Below, piece after piece: positions 34,743 through 42,731 of a DNA stretch of 62,089 nucleotides (its first letter is position 1; every line of letters starts with the position of its first letter). Source of the stretch: a virus; the IMG/VR virus record IMGVR_UViG_3300035307_000014, positions 1 through 62,089 of that record. One strand, 5' to 3'. The notes beneath the pieces are model-generated. The model did not search any database. It saw only the letters and a list, made by a program, of their open reading frames with translations, and had not been told where the DNA came from. A program made the position numbers and the translations under genes.

Positions 34743-35096
34743 ATGCGTGTCAGAGCACTCGACGAAACCGGCGACATGACGTTTGGTCGGGGCTCCGGCA
34801 ATTTCCTCGTGGACACCCCTGCGGCAGTCGCCCAATGCGCGAAAACGCGTCTCGGCTTAATACAAGGCGAGTGGTATCTCGACAAAACAGCCGGGACGCC
34901 CTGGAACACCAAGGTTTTGGGGACCGGCACAGCCGCGACCCGTGACATCGCGGTCAAGCAAGTGGTGCTCGGGACGCCGGGAATGCTGTCGATTGACACG
35001 TATTCAAGCACTATTGATCCTGTAACGCGCAAATTTTCCGTAAACATGGACGTAACTACGCAATACGGCACAACAACAATCTCCACCACGGTTTGA
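34743..35096 (+). CDS. Baseplate protein following the spike
   Basis: The ATG at 34743 comes 1 nt after the spike stop and is preferred over an upstream in-frame ATG inside the spike gene. The 117 residues (RALDETGDMTFGRGSGNFLV; CAKTRLGLIQGEWYLDKTAG; KFSVNMDVTTQYGTTTISTT) have the size and layout of the small wedge/gp25-like baseplate proteins at this position. Exact family unsure. Confidence 0.75.
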   Translation: MRVRALDETGDMTFGRGSGNFLVDTPAAVAQCAKTRLGLIQGEWYLDKTAGTPWNTKVLGTGTAATRDIAVKQVVLGTPGMLSIDTYSSTIDPVTRKFSVNMDVTTQYGTTTISTTV

Positions 35097-35100
35097 TCCA

Positions 35101-36321
35101 TTGACAATCCCTGTTCCAGTGCTCTCGGCTACGGGGCTGTCCGTGCCGAGCTACGCCGACATATTCACGGCATATCAGAACGATTATATGGCGATATTCG
35201 GATCTGACGCGGTATTGACCGCTGATTCTCAGGACGGACAGTGGTTATCCGTCCAGGCGCAAGCCCATTTCGATCTGTGCCAAGTCTGTCTGGCGGTTTA
35301 CAATTCGTTTTCGCCAGCAACGGCGCAGGGCGCGGCGTTGTCGTCTGTCGTCAAAATCAACGGCATCGCGCGGAAAATCCCAACGGCAAGCACGGCGACT
35401 GTGACGATTGTTGGCGTTGCTGGGACCACGATTACTGGCGGCCTCATCGGTGACAACCAAAACCTCGGAACGCAATGGGCGCTCCCGACGACCGTGACCA
35501 TTCCTGGCGGCGGATTAATCACGGAGACGGCGACCTGCACAACATCGGGCGCCGCGTCCGCCGCGCCTGCGACACTGGTCAATATCCTGACACCCACGGC
35601 TGGCTGGCAGAGCGTCACGAACGCCGCCGCTGCGACCCTTGGCGCGCCCACAGAGAGCGATGCGGCGCTGCGCACACGCCAGACCGTCTCCACGTCATTG
35701 TCGGCGCTGACGGCACTAGACGCCATTTGGGCGGCGGTAGCAAACACGGCTGGCGTTGGCCGCACCATCGTTTACCAAAACAACACGGGTGCGGTGGACA
35801 CAGCCGGCCGCCCGGCGCACTCGGTAACGGTCGTGGCTGAGGGTGGCGACATGGATCTGATCGCGGCAGCAATCGCGGCGAAAAAGGGACCGGGGCCAGC
35901 GACTTACGGCACGACTTCACGCACGGTTATCGACGCCAAAGGTGTAGCTGAGGTCATCAACTATTATCAGCTTACGGCGGTCCCGATCACGCTCACGATC
36001 AACATCAAGGCGCTGACTGGTTACCTCTCGACCACCGGCGATATGGTGAAAGCGGCCGTTGCGGCATTTATCAACACGCTCAGCATTGGCGAGACCTGCT
36101 ATCTCAACCGGCTATACGCCCCGGCCAATCTACGCGGCGACGAGGCCTTGGCCGCCACGGGATACACACAAGCCGCTCTTGAGGCGTTGTCAGAGACCTA
36201 CAACGTCTCCAGCATCCTGCAATCCCGCACGGGGCCGCCAGCCGCCTCGGATGTCGCTATGACGTTCTACGAGGCTGCATCGTGCGTGGTGACTGACATC
36301 ACTGTCGTGGTGACAACGTGA
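35101..36321 (+). CDS. Baseplate J-like protein
   Basis: The 406 residues start at a TTG (35101). The body fits the gpJ/Mu gp47 family: SVPSYADIFTAYQNDYMAIF, SQDGQWLSVQAQAHFDLCQV, GAPTESDAALRTRQTVSTSL and ALTALDAIWAAVANTAGV. It forms part of the wedge periphery of contractile baseplates. The GTG of the next gene overlaps its end (GTGA). Confidence 0.87.
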   Translation: MTIPVPVLSATGLSVPSYADIFTAYQNDYMAIFGSDAVLTADSQDGQWLSVQAQAHFDLCQVCLAVYNSFSPATAQGAALSSVVKINGIARKIPTASTATVTIVGVAGTTITGGLIGDNQNLGTQWALPTTVTIPGGGLITETATCTTSGAASAAPATLVNILTPTAGWQSVTNAAAATLGAPTESDAALRTRQTVSTSLSALTALDAIWAAVANTAGVGRTIVYQNNTGAVDTAGRPAHSVTVVAEGGDMDLIAAAIAAKKGPGPATYGTTSRTVIDAKGVAEVINYYQLTAVPITLTINIKALTGYLSTTGDMVKAAVAAFINTLSIGETCYLNRLYAPANLRGDEALAATGYTQAALEALSETYNVSSILQSRTGPPAASDVAMTFYEAASCVVTDITVVVTT

Positions 36322-36965
36322 CGGCAGACATCACTCCATGGACGTCGCTCGTAACAAGCGAGTTCTCCGAAAAGCCAAAGTTTATGGCGACGCTGGCAGT
36401 GGGCCTTCAGCCGCTCGCCGAGATGCGTGATCTCTTGCTGAGCCTTCCATCCGCGTTCGATGTTGACAACGCCGTGGGTGCGCAACTCGACGCCGTAGGG
36501 CTGTGGGTCGGCGTAACCCGCACATTGCCCAACGAAATCTCCGGCGTGTACTTTTCCTTCGACACGGATGGCCTCGGTTGGGACGAGGGCACATGGTGGG
36601 CGCCAGGTGATCCCGCAACCACTCTTATTTCCCTGCCCGATGATGCCTTCAGAACATTCATAAAGGTCCGTATCAGCTCCAATCACTGGGATGGCACCAC
36701 TTCTGGAATTTACGCCGCATGGGACGCCCTGCTCGCGAGTACTGGTCTTTCGGTTCTTGTCGAGGATACTCAGGATATGGCGATGAACCAAGTTCTGATT
36801 GGCGGCACTCCTGACGTCATCACGTCAATACTATTCGAAGGCGGATATTTTGACTTAACTCCAGCCGGTGTATTGGTAAATTCAGTAGTTGGCTCCTACC
36901 CCCCCTCCGCGCCCATTCTCTTTTCTACCGCCGCATTCGGCGAAGCGACATTTGGTGAAATCTAA
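36318..36965 (+). CDS. DUF2612 baseplate/tail protein
   Basis: The 215 residues from a GTG match DUF2612: NAVGAQLDAVGLWVGVTR, ISGVYFSFDTDGLGWDEGTW, ISLPDDAFRTFIKVRISSNH and WDGTTSGIYAAWDALLA. Proteins of this family follow gpJ and connect to the tail fibres. The C-terminus (FSTAAFGEATFGEI) leads directly into the tailspike gene 2 nt later. Confidence 0.83.
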   Translation: MTADITPWTSLVTSEFSEKPKFMATLAVGLQPLAEMRDLLLSLPSAFDVDNAVGAQLDAVGLWVGVTRTLPNEISGVYFSFDTDGLGWDEGTWWAPGDPATTLISLPDDAFRTFIKVRISSNHWDGTTSGIYAAWDALLASTGLSVLVEDTQDMAMNQVLIGGTPDVITSILFEGGYFDLTPAGVLVNSVVGSYPPSAPILFSTAAFGEATFGEI

Positions 36966-36967
36966 TC

Positions 36968-38965
36968 ATGGCCACGCCACAGCTTTACGATCTTGTCAAG
37001 ATGACAACTGCAACGACGGGGGCTGGCACGTTGACGCTCGGGTCTGCCGTCGGCACATTCCGCTCATTTGCTACGGCGGGAGTCCCAACCGGAACTACGG
37101 TCAGATATGCAATCGCTGATCCAGGGTTGGCCCCGACACAGCGGGAGTACGGAACCGGCGTCTACACGGCCGCAGGGACAACGCTCACACGCGTTCTGGG
37201 CGGCTCCAGCACAGGGGCGCTGCTCAATCTCAGCGGGGCGGCGCACGTCGCTATTGCGCCAATGGCCGAGGACCTCCTTCCCTACGTGGCGACGCGGGCG
37301 GATATCGCGACCTCGGTCATTCACACTCCCACGTTCACAACGCCAGATGGAGCCCCTTGGATACATGGCACGTCCTCTGGCCCGATGGCCATTCAGGACG
37401 CCACGGGGCAGTGGTGGCAGCTCGACCTCTCCAGGGGGGCGTGGCTTGAGTGGTTCGGGTGTGTGCTAGACGGCGTTACGGACGACTCCACTGCATTGAC
37501 CGTTGCGCTAAACAGTGGATCAAAAGTGCTTTTCGCAATATCGGGCCACGTATGCTATTGCGCTTCGGCAATAACGATCCCTGTTGGTGTAACGCTACAC
37601 GGGTTTGGCTTCATCGCCGGTACTGTTGTTACAACTGGGTTTGAGCTTCTCTTCGCAGCATCTGTGGCGACATGCGTCACGCTGGCGGGAACCGCAGGAA
37701 GTACGGGTTGCGGATTGCGTGGCGTCGTTGTAAGGCGCACAGGAACACCCCCGTCGGGGTCAATTGGCGTCAAGTTAAGTGACGGCTATAACTCAATTTT
37801 AGAAGACGTTGCAAGTTATAACCATGCTATCCCGTACTATTTTGACGGGAACAGCCAGGGTATCTGTTGCCATCCGCATCGTATATATTCTGGCGGCGCA
37901 ACTGACTCCCATGTAGTTATAAATAATTTCCCGGAGGTGCGGTTCAACCAATGCCGTTTCGGGACGAATGGTACATTTGATGTTTACTGCAACGCTTTTG
38001 TAAGATTTATAGGAAGTCTGTGGAATACAATAACACTGGCGAATTGCCAATTTAGCCAAGGGCACACTCTTGGGCACAACATGTGTGGGACTGTTCTTGA
38101 TTATGTCTCATGTACATCACAAAATCAGATTGTCCAATTATCAGACTGTTATAGCGAAAATACTACCAATTTTTTAACGACTGATGCCGCGACAACATAT
38201 ATACACAAATTATCATTGTCTAACACCATGTGTGGGGGAAGTTCAGACCCAATAGAATTTTTCAACATTAACGCTGCGACAACAATAAATACGCTTCAGT
38301 TAGGTAACTGCATTGTAAATTATCCGCTTACGTTTGCGCCTGCACTTAATTTTTATGAATTACTTGCTAGTGGGACATGGTTTCGCGCTGCGGTTTCTAT
38401 AACTGGTGGCGGCACAGGTACATCACGTTGCGCAATTTCAGGTTGTGGATTTACTGGCAATCTGACTGTCGCGGGGGCGTTTGCGTCTGCGTCATTTGGT
38501 GGGGAGATTTCCGGAACTGTAACAAACACAGCAACTACACCGGTAGAACTTGACTTCCCGAACGGAAAATGTTGGACCAGTTTCACACCAACTATATCAT
38601 TCGGCGGAGGGGCAACCGGCGTAACATACTCTGTGCAATATGGCAGATATAGAGTTATCCAAGGTGAGATCCGCCTTGAAGTTCAAATTAATCTTACATC
38701 CAAAGGCACATCCACAGGAACGGCAAGGTTAGAAGGGCTTCCGTTTACGGCTAGCGCATCACGAGCCGTAGCGGGCATGGGCGGAACCGTGGGGCTGTAT
38801 TCTAATATGGCGAGTCTAACCAGTGTCCCTGTAATATCTGTCAACAGCTCAACCACGAACGCCACATTTTCACGCTTTACTTCCACCGATTCAGTGGGGC
38901 TTACCGACGCAAACTTCACCAATACGACCATTATACAAGTGCAACTTTCGTATTCACCGTCTTAA
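36968..38965 (+). CDS. Tailspike with beta-helix domain
   Basis: The 665 residues begin with an adapter domain of about 110 residues like that at 16933 (YDLVKMTTATTGAGTLTLGS; GTGVYTAAGTTLTRVLGGSS). A beta-helix follows (WLEWFGCVLDGVTDDSTALT about residue 158; many SDCYSEN-type turns). The C-terminal domain (VTYSVQYGRYRVIQGEIRLE; VQINLTSKGTSTGTARLEGL) is a knob type found at the tip of other spikes. GC drops strongly across the beta-helix. It probably binds, and may cut, a host polysaccharide. Confidence 0.75.
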   Translation: MATPQLYDLVKMTTATTGAGTLTLGSAVGTFRSFATAGVPTGTTVRYAIADPGLAPTQREYGTGVYTAAGTTLTRVLGGSSTGALLNLSGAAHVAIAPMAEDLLPYVATRADIATSVIHTPTFTTPDGAPWIHGTSSGPMAIQDATGQWWQLDLSRGAWLEWFGCVLDGVTDDSTALTVALNSGSKVLFAISGHVCYCASAITIPVGVTLHGFGFIAGTVVTTGFELLFAASVATCVTLAGTAGSTGCGLRGVVVRRTGTPPSGSIGVKLSDGYNSILEDVASYNHAIPYYFDGNSQGICCHPHRIYSGGATDSHVVINNFPEVRFNQCRFGTNGTFDVYCNAFVRFIGSLWNTITLANCQFSQGHTLGHNMCGTVLDYVSCTSQNQIVQLSDCYSENTTNFLTTDAATTYIHKLSLSNTMCGGSSDPIEFFNINAATTINTLQLGNCIVNYPLTFAPALNFYELLASGTWFRAAVSITGGGTGTSRCAISGCGFTGNLTVAGAFASASFGGEISGTVTNTATTPVELDFPNGKCWTSFTPTISFGGGATGVTYSVQYGRYRVIQGEIRLEVQINLTSKGTSTGTARLEGLPFTASASRAVAGMGGTVGLYSNMASLTSVPVISVNSSTTNATFSRFTSTDSVGLTDANFTNTTIIQVQLSYSPS

Positions 38966-38971
38966 CATCTT

Positions 38972-38994
38972 CTCCGGGCTAAACCCCGGAGTTT
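38972..38994. terminator. Hairpin after the tailspike gene
   Basis: CTCCGGG, six-base loop, CCCGGAG, then GTTTCC. It lies 6 nt after the stop, so a weak terminator is the plain reading. Its sequence is close to the hairpin at 44964-44983, and on the minus strand it resembles hairpins that end IS200/IS605- or IS607-type elements. Confidence 0.5.
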
Positions 38995-39042
38995 CCAGCG
39001 CGCAAGGATTGATGAAATTCTGTCGCCCAAGAAAGCAATCCC

Positions 39043-39987
39043 ATGACCGTTGATTTTCTCCCGTTCGCGAACGACGCCAGCGCCGCGAATGTCGTCACGC
39101 AAGCCGACTATCTGGCGGCGGCGTCTGGCTCTGGTTACGTCCAAAATGGGTTTCCATCTGGGCGCGCGGACAGCAACAAAGCCAACAAGGCGATCCGTCA
39201 GTCATCGGTGATGGTTGCGGCTCTCGCCCAATTCATCTCGGCGAAGTTGAGCGCCAGCGTGCTCGACAGCGGTGGCGCTGCGTCCGTGACCGCGATCCAG
39301 GCGCAGTTGGCGGCAGTGCTGGCTCAGGCTGAGATCACGAGTGGGACGATCACCGGGATCACAGATTTGGCTGTCGCCGATGGCGGAACGGGCGCCAGCT
39401 CAGCATCTGGCGCCCGCACAAATCTTGGATGCGGATCGATCGCGACGCAGGATTCCAGCGCGGTCTCGATCACTGGAGGATCAGTTGGCAGCGCTGTTGC
39501 TCTCGGCATGTTTCCGGCTGGGACCGCGCTGCTCTTCGCGCAAACGGCAGCGCCTGCGGGATGGACCAAATCAACGACGCACAATGACAAAATGCTGAGG
39601 ATCGTGTCCGGAACTGCGGGCTCTGGCGGATCGGCGGCGCTGAGTACAGCGTGGTCCTCAGTTGCACTGAGCGGCACGGTTGCCGGGCACACGCTGACGG
39701 TGACGGAATTGCCGTCTCATACGCACTCGGGGACAACGAGCGGTCAGAGTGCGGACCATCATCACAGCCTCCCCGTGACCACATCGCCCTATGTCTGCAA
39801 CGGCTCCGGCGCAAATTTCGCCATTGTCGGCGCAGGCACATCTGGCGGAACGAGCAATGACCACACTCACAATATCACAACAGACGGAGGAACTGGAGGC
39901 GGAAGTTCTCATACCCACGGGCTGAGCATCAATTCATTTACAGTAACTCCCGCGTATGTCGATGCGATTATTTGTGTTAAGAGCTGA
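39043..39987 (+). CDS. Tail fibre protein with collar-type His-rich end
   Basis: The 314 residues start with PFANDASAANVVTQADYLAA and KANKAIRQSSVMVAALAQFI, typical for phage fibre N-termini. A GTALLFAQTAAPAGWTKSTT segment introduces the tail-collar fold. The end is rich in HxH pairs (LPSHTHSGTTSG; SNDHTHNITT; GSSHTHGLSINSF) that should bind metal ions along the trimer. It is the last large late gene. Confidence 0.78.
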   Translation: MTVDFLPFANDASAANVVTQADYLAAASGSGYVQNGFPSGRADSNKANKAIRQSSVMVAALAQFISAKLSASVLDSGGAASVTAIQAQLAAVLAQAEITSGTITGITDLAVADGGTGASSASGARTNLGCGSIATQDSSAVSITGGSVGSAVALGMFPAGTALLFAQTAAPAGWTKSTTHNDKMLRIVSGTAGSGGSAALSTAWSSVALSGTVAGHTLTVTELPSHTHSGTTSGQSADHHHSLPVTTSPYVCNGSGANFAIVGAGTSGGTSNDHTHNITTDGGTGGGSSHTHGLSINSFTVTPAYVDAIICVKS

Positions 39988-39988
39988 T

Positions 39989-40339
39989 ATGAGAAAACAA
40001 ATACCTGCCGGGCCTGACGACGAAACTTGTTTTCGTGATGGCCGCCCATGCTCAGAGACTTGCTACGCCAATGGGCGAAAATGTGTGCTGTGGTCTCAGT
40101 TCAAGGGCAGAGACGCCACAGGGCAAGAGATCGATGGCTGGTACTGTTCGCAGGCGCTACTTCCGCAGCTCATGCTCGAAGTCGCGCAACAGACGCGCCA
40201 GGGAGCCGCTGATATTGTCGCGCGGGTGAAGGAGAGCACGGAGGCCACGGAGAATTTTCACGGAGCGATGGCGCAGCCTAGGATCGAAGTGCAGTCTCTG
40301 CCTGATCTGGCGAAAATGCTGCAAATCTCAGCGAGCTGA
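39989..40339 (+). CDS. Small Cys-rich protein of unknown function
   Basis: The ATG at 39989 comes 1 nt after the fibre stop. The 116 residues have four or five N-terminal cysteines (ETCFRDGRPCSETCYANGRK) that could bind metal, a WYCSQALLPQLMLEVAQQTR helix and a C-terminal helix (LPDLAKMLQISAS). Coupling to the fibre gene suggests a chaperone or attachment role, but nothing in the sequence proves it. Confidence 0.65.
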   Translation: MRKQIPAGPDDETCFRDGRPCSETCYANGRKCVLWSQFKGRDATGQEIDGWYCSQALLPQLMLEVAQQTRQGAADIVARVKESTEATENFHGAMAQPRIEVQSLPDLAKMLQISAS

Positions 40340-40504
40340 GCGCTCGTCGATCCGTGCGAGCAGCTTCCAGCGCAGCGCGTTCGCCTCGGCGTTCTGTGTG
40401 TTGCGGGACAGAGCGTTCGCGGCCAGCAAAAGCTCCCGTTCGCTGAGAAAAACCATGAACGTTCTGGAAGTAACGCGATGAATTAGCTTAACAAATATGC
40501 TCAT
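40328..40504 (-). CDS. Small protein of unknown function (58 residues)
   Basis: The frame encodes a mostly helical 58-residue protein (MVFLSERELLLAANALSRN; NALRWKLLARIDERSAR). AGGA lies close before the first ATG, at short spacing; an internal ATG (codon 17) could also serve. It is convergent with, and overlaps by 12 bp, the preceding plus-strand gene. Composition looks coding, but no relative was recognised. Confidence 0.5.
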   Translation of the reverse strand: MSIFVKLIHRVTSRTFMVFLSERELLLAANALSRNTQNAEANALRWKLLARIDERSAR

Positions 40505-40566
40505 TTTCCTACCGAAATCTTGGGGGTCAATGAGGCATTATGCGCCGTTAGCGGAAGAAAAGCAAA

Positions 40567-40588
40567 GGGCCCGGCGATGAACCGGGCC
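40567..40588 (-). terminator. Terminator stem of cassette B
   Basis: GGCCCGG/CCGGGCC stem with a seven-base loop, followed on the minus strand by a CTTTGCTTTTC tract. It matches the terminator at 29374-29398 except for one extra loop base and a poorer T-run. Confidence 0.6.
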
Positions 40589-40595
40589 TCCGCGC

Positions 40596-40646
40596 TTAAT
40601 GACCGTTAATGGGTTCTGGTGTAGGATCGTTCATAGCCTCAGGCAT
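40596..40646 (-). pseudogene. 16-codon remnant in the antirepressor slot of cassette B
   Basis: The frame MPEAMNDPTPEPINGH ends just before the terminator. Its start has the same leader as the Rha gene: GAGGA seven bases before the ATG, and CCTCAG(A/G)CATAAA across the start codon. The interior of the antirepressor is absent. It is either a deletion remnant or a real tiny peptide; the leader homology favours a remnant. Confidence 0.55.
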
Positions 40647-40738
40647 AAAAATATCCTCGTGGTTGATGGTCAGACCCGGCTTTGGTGCTGATACGCCTCG
40701 CCGGGTCGCTGCATTTGTTGCGCATTGATAGACGATTA
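40630..40738. repeat. Cassette leader B (paralogous to 30346-30470)
   Basis: Shares ordered tracts with leader A, including CATAAA, TCCT(T/C)GTGGTTGATGG, GGGTCG and GATAGA(C/T)(G/A)ATTACCA, over about 110 bp. Similarity stops inside the flanking genes. Confidence 0.65.
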
Positions 40739-40948
40739 CCAGCGCGCGCTGCCCTGGGATGGGGCGTAAGAGAGCTGGCGCAGGCAGCCCAAGTCGGCAC
40801 CATGACTGTTGTTCGATTTGAGAACGAGAAGGGCGGGTCAATATGCTCAACCATAAAGGCGATGAAACGAGCATATGAGGATCATGGCGTTTCCTTTTCC
40901 GAAGACGGAAGCGTCCGGCCTCCAACGCCAAATAAGAAATCGAACTGA
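40718..40948 (+). CDS. XRE-type helix-turn-helix regulator (start uncertain)
   Basis: The conserved part is LPARAALGWGVRELAQAAQV, then TMTVVRFENEKGG, the Cro/CI-type helix-turn-helix used by small alphaproteobacterial phage regulators, and a C-terminal RAYEDHGVSFSEDG. A TTG at 40718 gives 76 residues; the frame is open further upstream. It occupies the slot of the ribbon-helix-helix gene in cassette A and is followed by the same terminator. Confidence 0.65.
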   Translation: MRIDRRLPARAALGWGVRELAQAAQVGTMTVVRFENEKGGSICSTIKAMKRAYEDHGVSFSEDGSVRPPTPNKKSN

Positions 40949-40955
40949 GCAAAAT

Positions 40956-40986
40956 AAAAGCCGCCCAATCCTGAGCGGCTTTTTTG
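40956..40986 (+). terminator. Rho-independent terminator ending cassette B
   Basis: Stem AAGCCGC/GCGGCTT with a ten-base loop, then six T and GTTG. It matches the cassette A terminator at 30754-30780 in stem and tail. Confidence 0.85.
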
Positions 40987-41005
40987 TTGTCCACTTCCCC
41001 GGCGA

Positions 41006-41467
41006 TCAGGCTTTCTTGCCCTTCTTGATCACGGCGTCGCTTCCTGTTCCGGCGCGGCGCTGACCAAGGCCCATGACTTTGGCGAGCTGTGATCTTGCGG
41101 CGGCATATACTGGGGCAACCATGGGATATTCTGCGGGAAGGCCCCATTTCTGCCTGTATTCATCAGGAGATATGTTGTAATGCGTGCGCAAATGCCTTTT
41201 GAGAGACTTGAACTTCTTGCCATCTTCTAGACAGACGATGTAATCCGGCGTCACTGACTTCTTGATAGCGACGGCGGGAACCAGTTCCACCTTCGGCTCA
41301 ACAGCGCCATTGACAGCCGCCGCGATCAATGACGCATGCACGGACGCGATGAACTCCGGCAGCTTTTCCGCGACGATGGTGTTATGGGAAACGTAGGCAG
41401 AAACGATCTGCGCCGTTAACGCTGACAAACCGCCTTCAACTTCCAAATCTTCGATAATATCGCTCAC
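41006..41467 (-). CDS. MucR/Ros-family zinc-finger transcription regulator
   Basis: The 153 residues match the MucR family: a helical N-terminus (LTAQIVSAYVSHNTIVAEKL), then YIVCLEDGKKFKSLKRHLRT with the Cys/Asp/His zinc site, NISPDEYRQKWGLPAEYPMV and ARSQLAKVMGLG. This family is nearly confined to alphaproteobacteria and their phages, giving the best host hint in the window. It is divergent from the endolysin gene across 100 bp. Confidence 0.9.
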   Translation of the reverse strand: MSDIIEDLEVEGGLSALTAQIVSAYVSHNTIVAEKLPEFIASVHASLIAAAVNGAVEPKVELVPAVAIKKSVTPDYIVCLEDGKKFKSLKRHLRTHYNISPDEYRQKWGLPAEYPMVAPVYAAARSQLAKVMGLGQRRAGTGSDAVIKKGKKA

Positions 41468-41567
41468 TTTGAGCCCCCTTAATCTGTTGTGTTTCGTGGT
41501 TGTTACGCACAGTATTCAGGGGGTTTTTCTTTGTCAACAGAAAACCTCCTTCACGCGGCAGGAAAAC

Positions 41568-42095
41568 ATGAAAACTTCTCAATCCGGTATTGATTTCATC
41601 AAGATCGTCGAAGAAGGAGACCTTGCGCATCTCGATAAAGTTCCACCTCCCAAGCTGCATGCTTATAACGACGGCGTGGGCGTCTGGACTATCGCGTGGG
41701 GGTGCACGGAAGGTGTCCGCAAAGGCATGGTAATTACTGCGGCGCAGGCTCAGTTAATGATTGAGGCTGAACTACGTAAGTTTGAGATTGCTGTAGGAAA
41801 ACTTGTTAAGGTTCCGCTTAATCAAGGGCAGTTCGACGTGCTTGTGAGCTTTTCCTACAACGTTGGCGTCGGCGCGCTGGGGGGCTCGACGCTGCTCAAG
41901 AAGCTCAACGCTGGCGACTATGCGGCGGTCCCATCCGAGTTGCTGAAATGGGATCACGGCGGCGGCAAGGTCATGCCTGGCTTGACGGCGCGGCGCCGGG
42001 TGGAGGGCGAGCGCTGGCGAACGGCGACGGCCCATCATGTCCTGGCCGAAACTCCAGTTCCCGCCCAGCCTATCGCGGTTCCCGCTGAGCCTTAA
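41568..42095 (+). CDS. Endolysin, GH24 lysozyme
   Basis: The ATG at 41568 follows AGGAAA. The 175 residues fit GH24 muramidases: Glu15/16 (KIVEEGDL), then YNDGVGVWTIAWGC with Asp35 and Thr41 in the normal Asp-x5-Thr spacing, and NQGQFDVLVSFSYNVGVGAL later. The stretch between Glu and Asp is about ten residues longer than usual. No signal peptide or SAR helix is seen, so release should need a holin. A Pro-rich tail ends the protein. Confidence 0.87.
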   Translation: MKTSQSGIDFIKIVEEGDLAHLDKVPPPKLHAYNDGVGVWTIAWGCTEGVRKGMVITAAQAQLMIEAELRKFEIAVGKLVKVPLNQGQFDVLVSFSYNVGVGALGGSTLLKKLNAGDYAAVPSELLKWDHGGGKVMPGLTARRRVEGERWRTATAHHVLAETPVPAQPIAVPAEP

Positions 42096-42158
42096 AAACA
42101 GTCGATGATTTTATAGACATTCATTGACAAACATGTGCATGCATGCCAATGTCTGCGC

Positions 42159-42731
42159 ATGAAACTTTCTGTTTGGGCCGAAAGGCAAGGCATTTCCTAC
42201 AAGACTGCGTGGCGCTGGTTTAAAGCCGGGACGCTTCCTGTGCGCGCAGAGCAAATGCCATCTGGAACCGTGATTATTTACGAAGATGAAGCGCCATCCG
42301 CTGCGGTTGCGCTGTACGCTCGCGTCTCCAGCCATGAACAGAAAGATCAACTTGCGGCTCAGCTTGGTAGATTGTCGGAATACGCCAGCAAAGAAAAGCT
42401 TGTCGTCATTCGGTCCATAAGCGAAATCGGCTCAGGACTAAACGGACACCGTCCCAAGCTTATGAAGCTTTTGCGTGATCCTGCGATCTCGGCGATTGTC
42501 GTTGAGCATCGCGACCGGCTTATGCGATTTGGCTCCGAATACGTCGATAGCGCGCTTGCCGCGCAGGGGCGCCGCATCATCGTCGTCAACGTGGACGAGA
42601 TGAAAGACGATCTCGTCCGCGACATGATCGAAGTGCTCACATCCTTCTGCGCTCGCCTCTACGGACGCCGGTCATCGAGAAATCGCGCCAAGAAGGCTGT
42701 TGAAGCCATCGAGAGTGCATCCGATGACTGA
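42159..42731 (+). CDS. IS607-family serine recombinase (TnpA)
   Basis: The ATG at 42159 starts the family N-terminus MKLSVWAERQGISYKTAWRW, a MerR-like helix-turn-helix. The catalytic domain follows: ALYARVSSHEQKDQL with the nucleophilic Ser, ISEIGSGLNGHRPKLMKLLR and VVEHRDRLMRFG. The length is 190 residues, normal for the family. It catalyses insertion with little target specificity. Its end overlaps the tnpB-like ATG by 8 bp. Confidence 0.9.
   Translation: MKLSVWAERQGISYKTAWRWFKAGTLPVRAEQMPSGTVIIYEDEAPSAAVALYARVSSHEQKDQLAAQLGRLSEYASKEKLVVIRSISEIGSGLNGHRPKLMKLLRDPAISAIVVEHRDRLMRFGSEYVDSALAAQGRRIIVVNVDEMKDDLVRDMIEVLTSFCARLYGRRSSRNRAKKAVEAIESASDD

Noticed and set aside
34205-35107. A 300-residue minus-strand frame opposite spike and baseplate genes
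   Set aside because: Spans two well-supported late genes and shows no domain; a shadow of GC-rich coding sequence.
40596-41147. A 183-residue minus-strand frame through cassette B
   Set aside because: Its upstream part runs antisense through the XRE gene and its terminator; only the last 16 codons have a leader and ribosome site.
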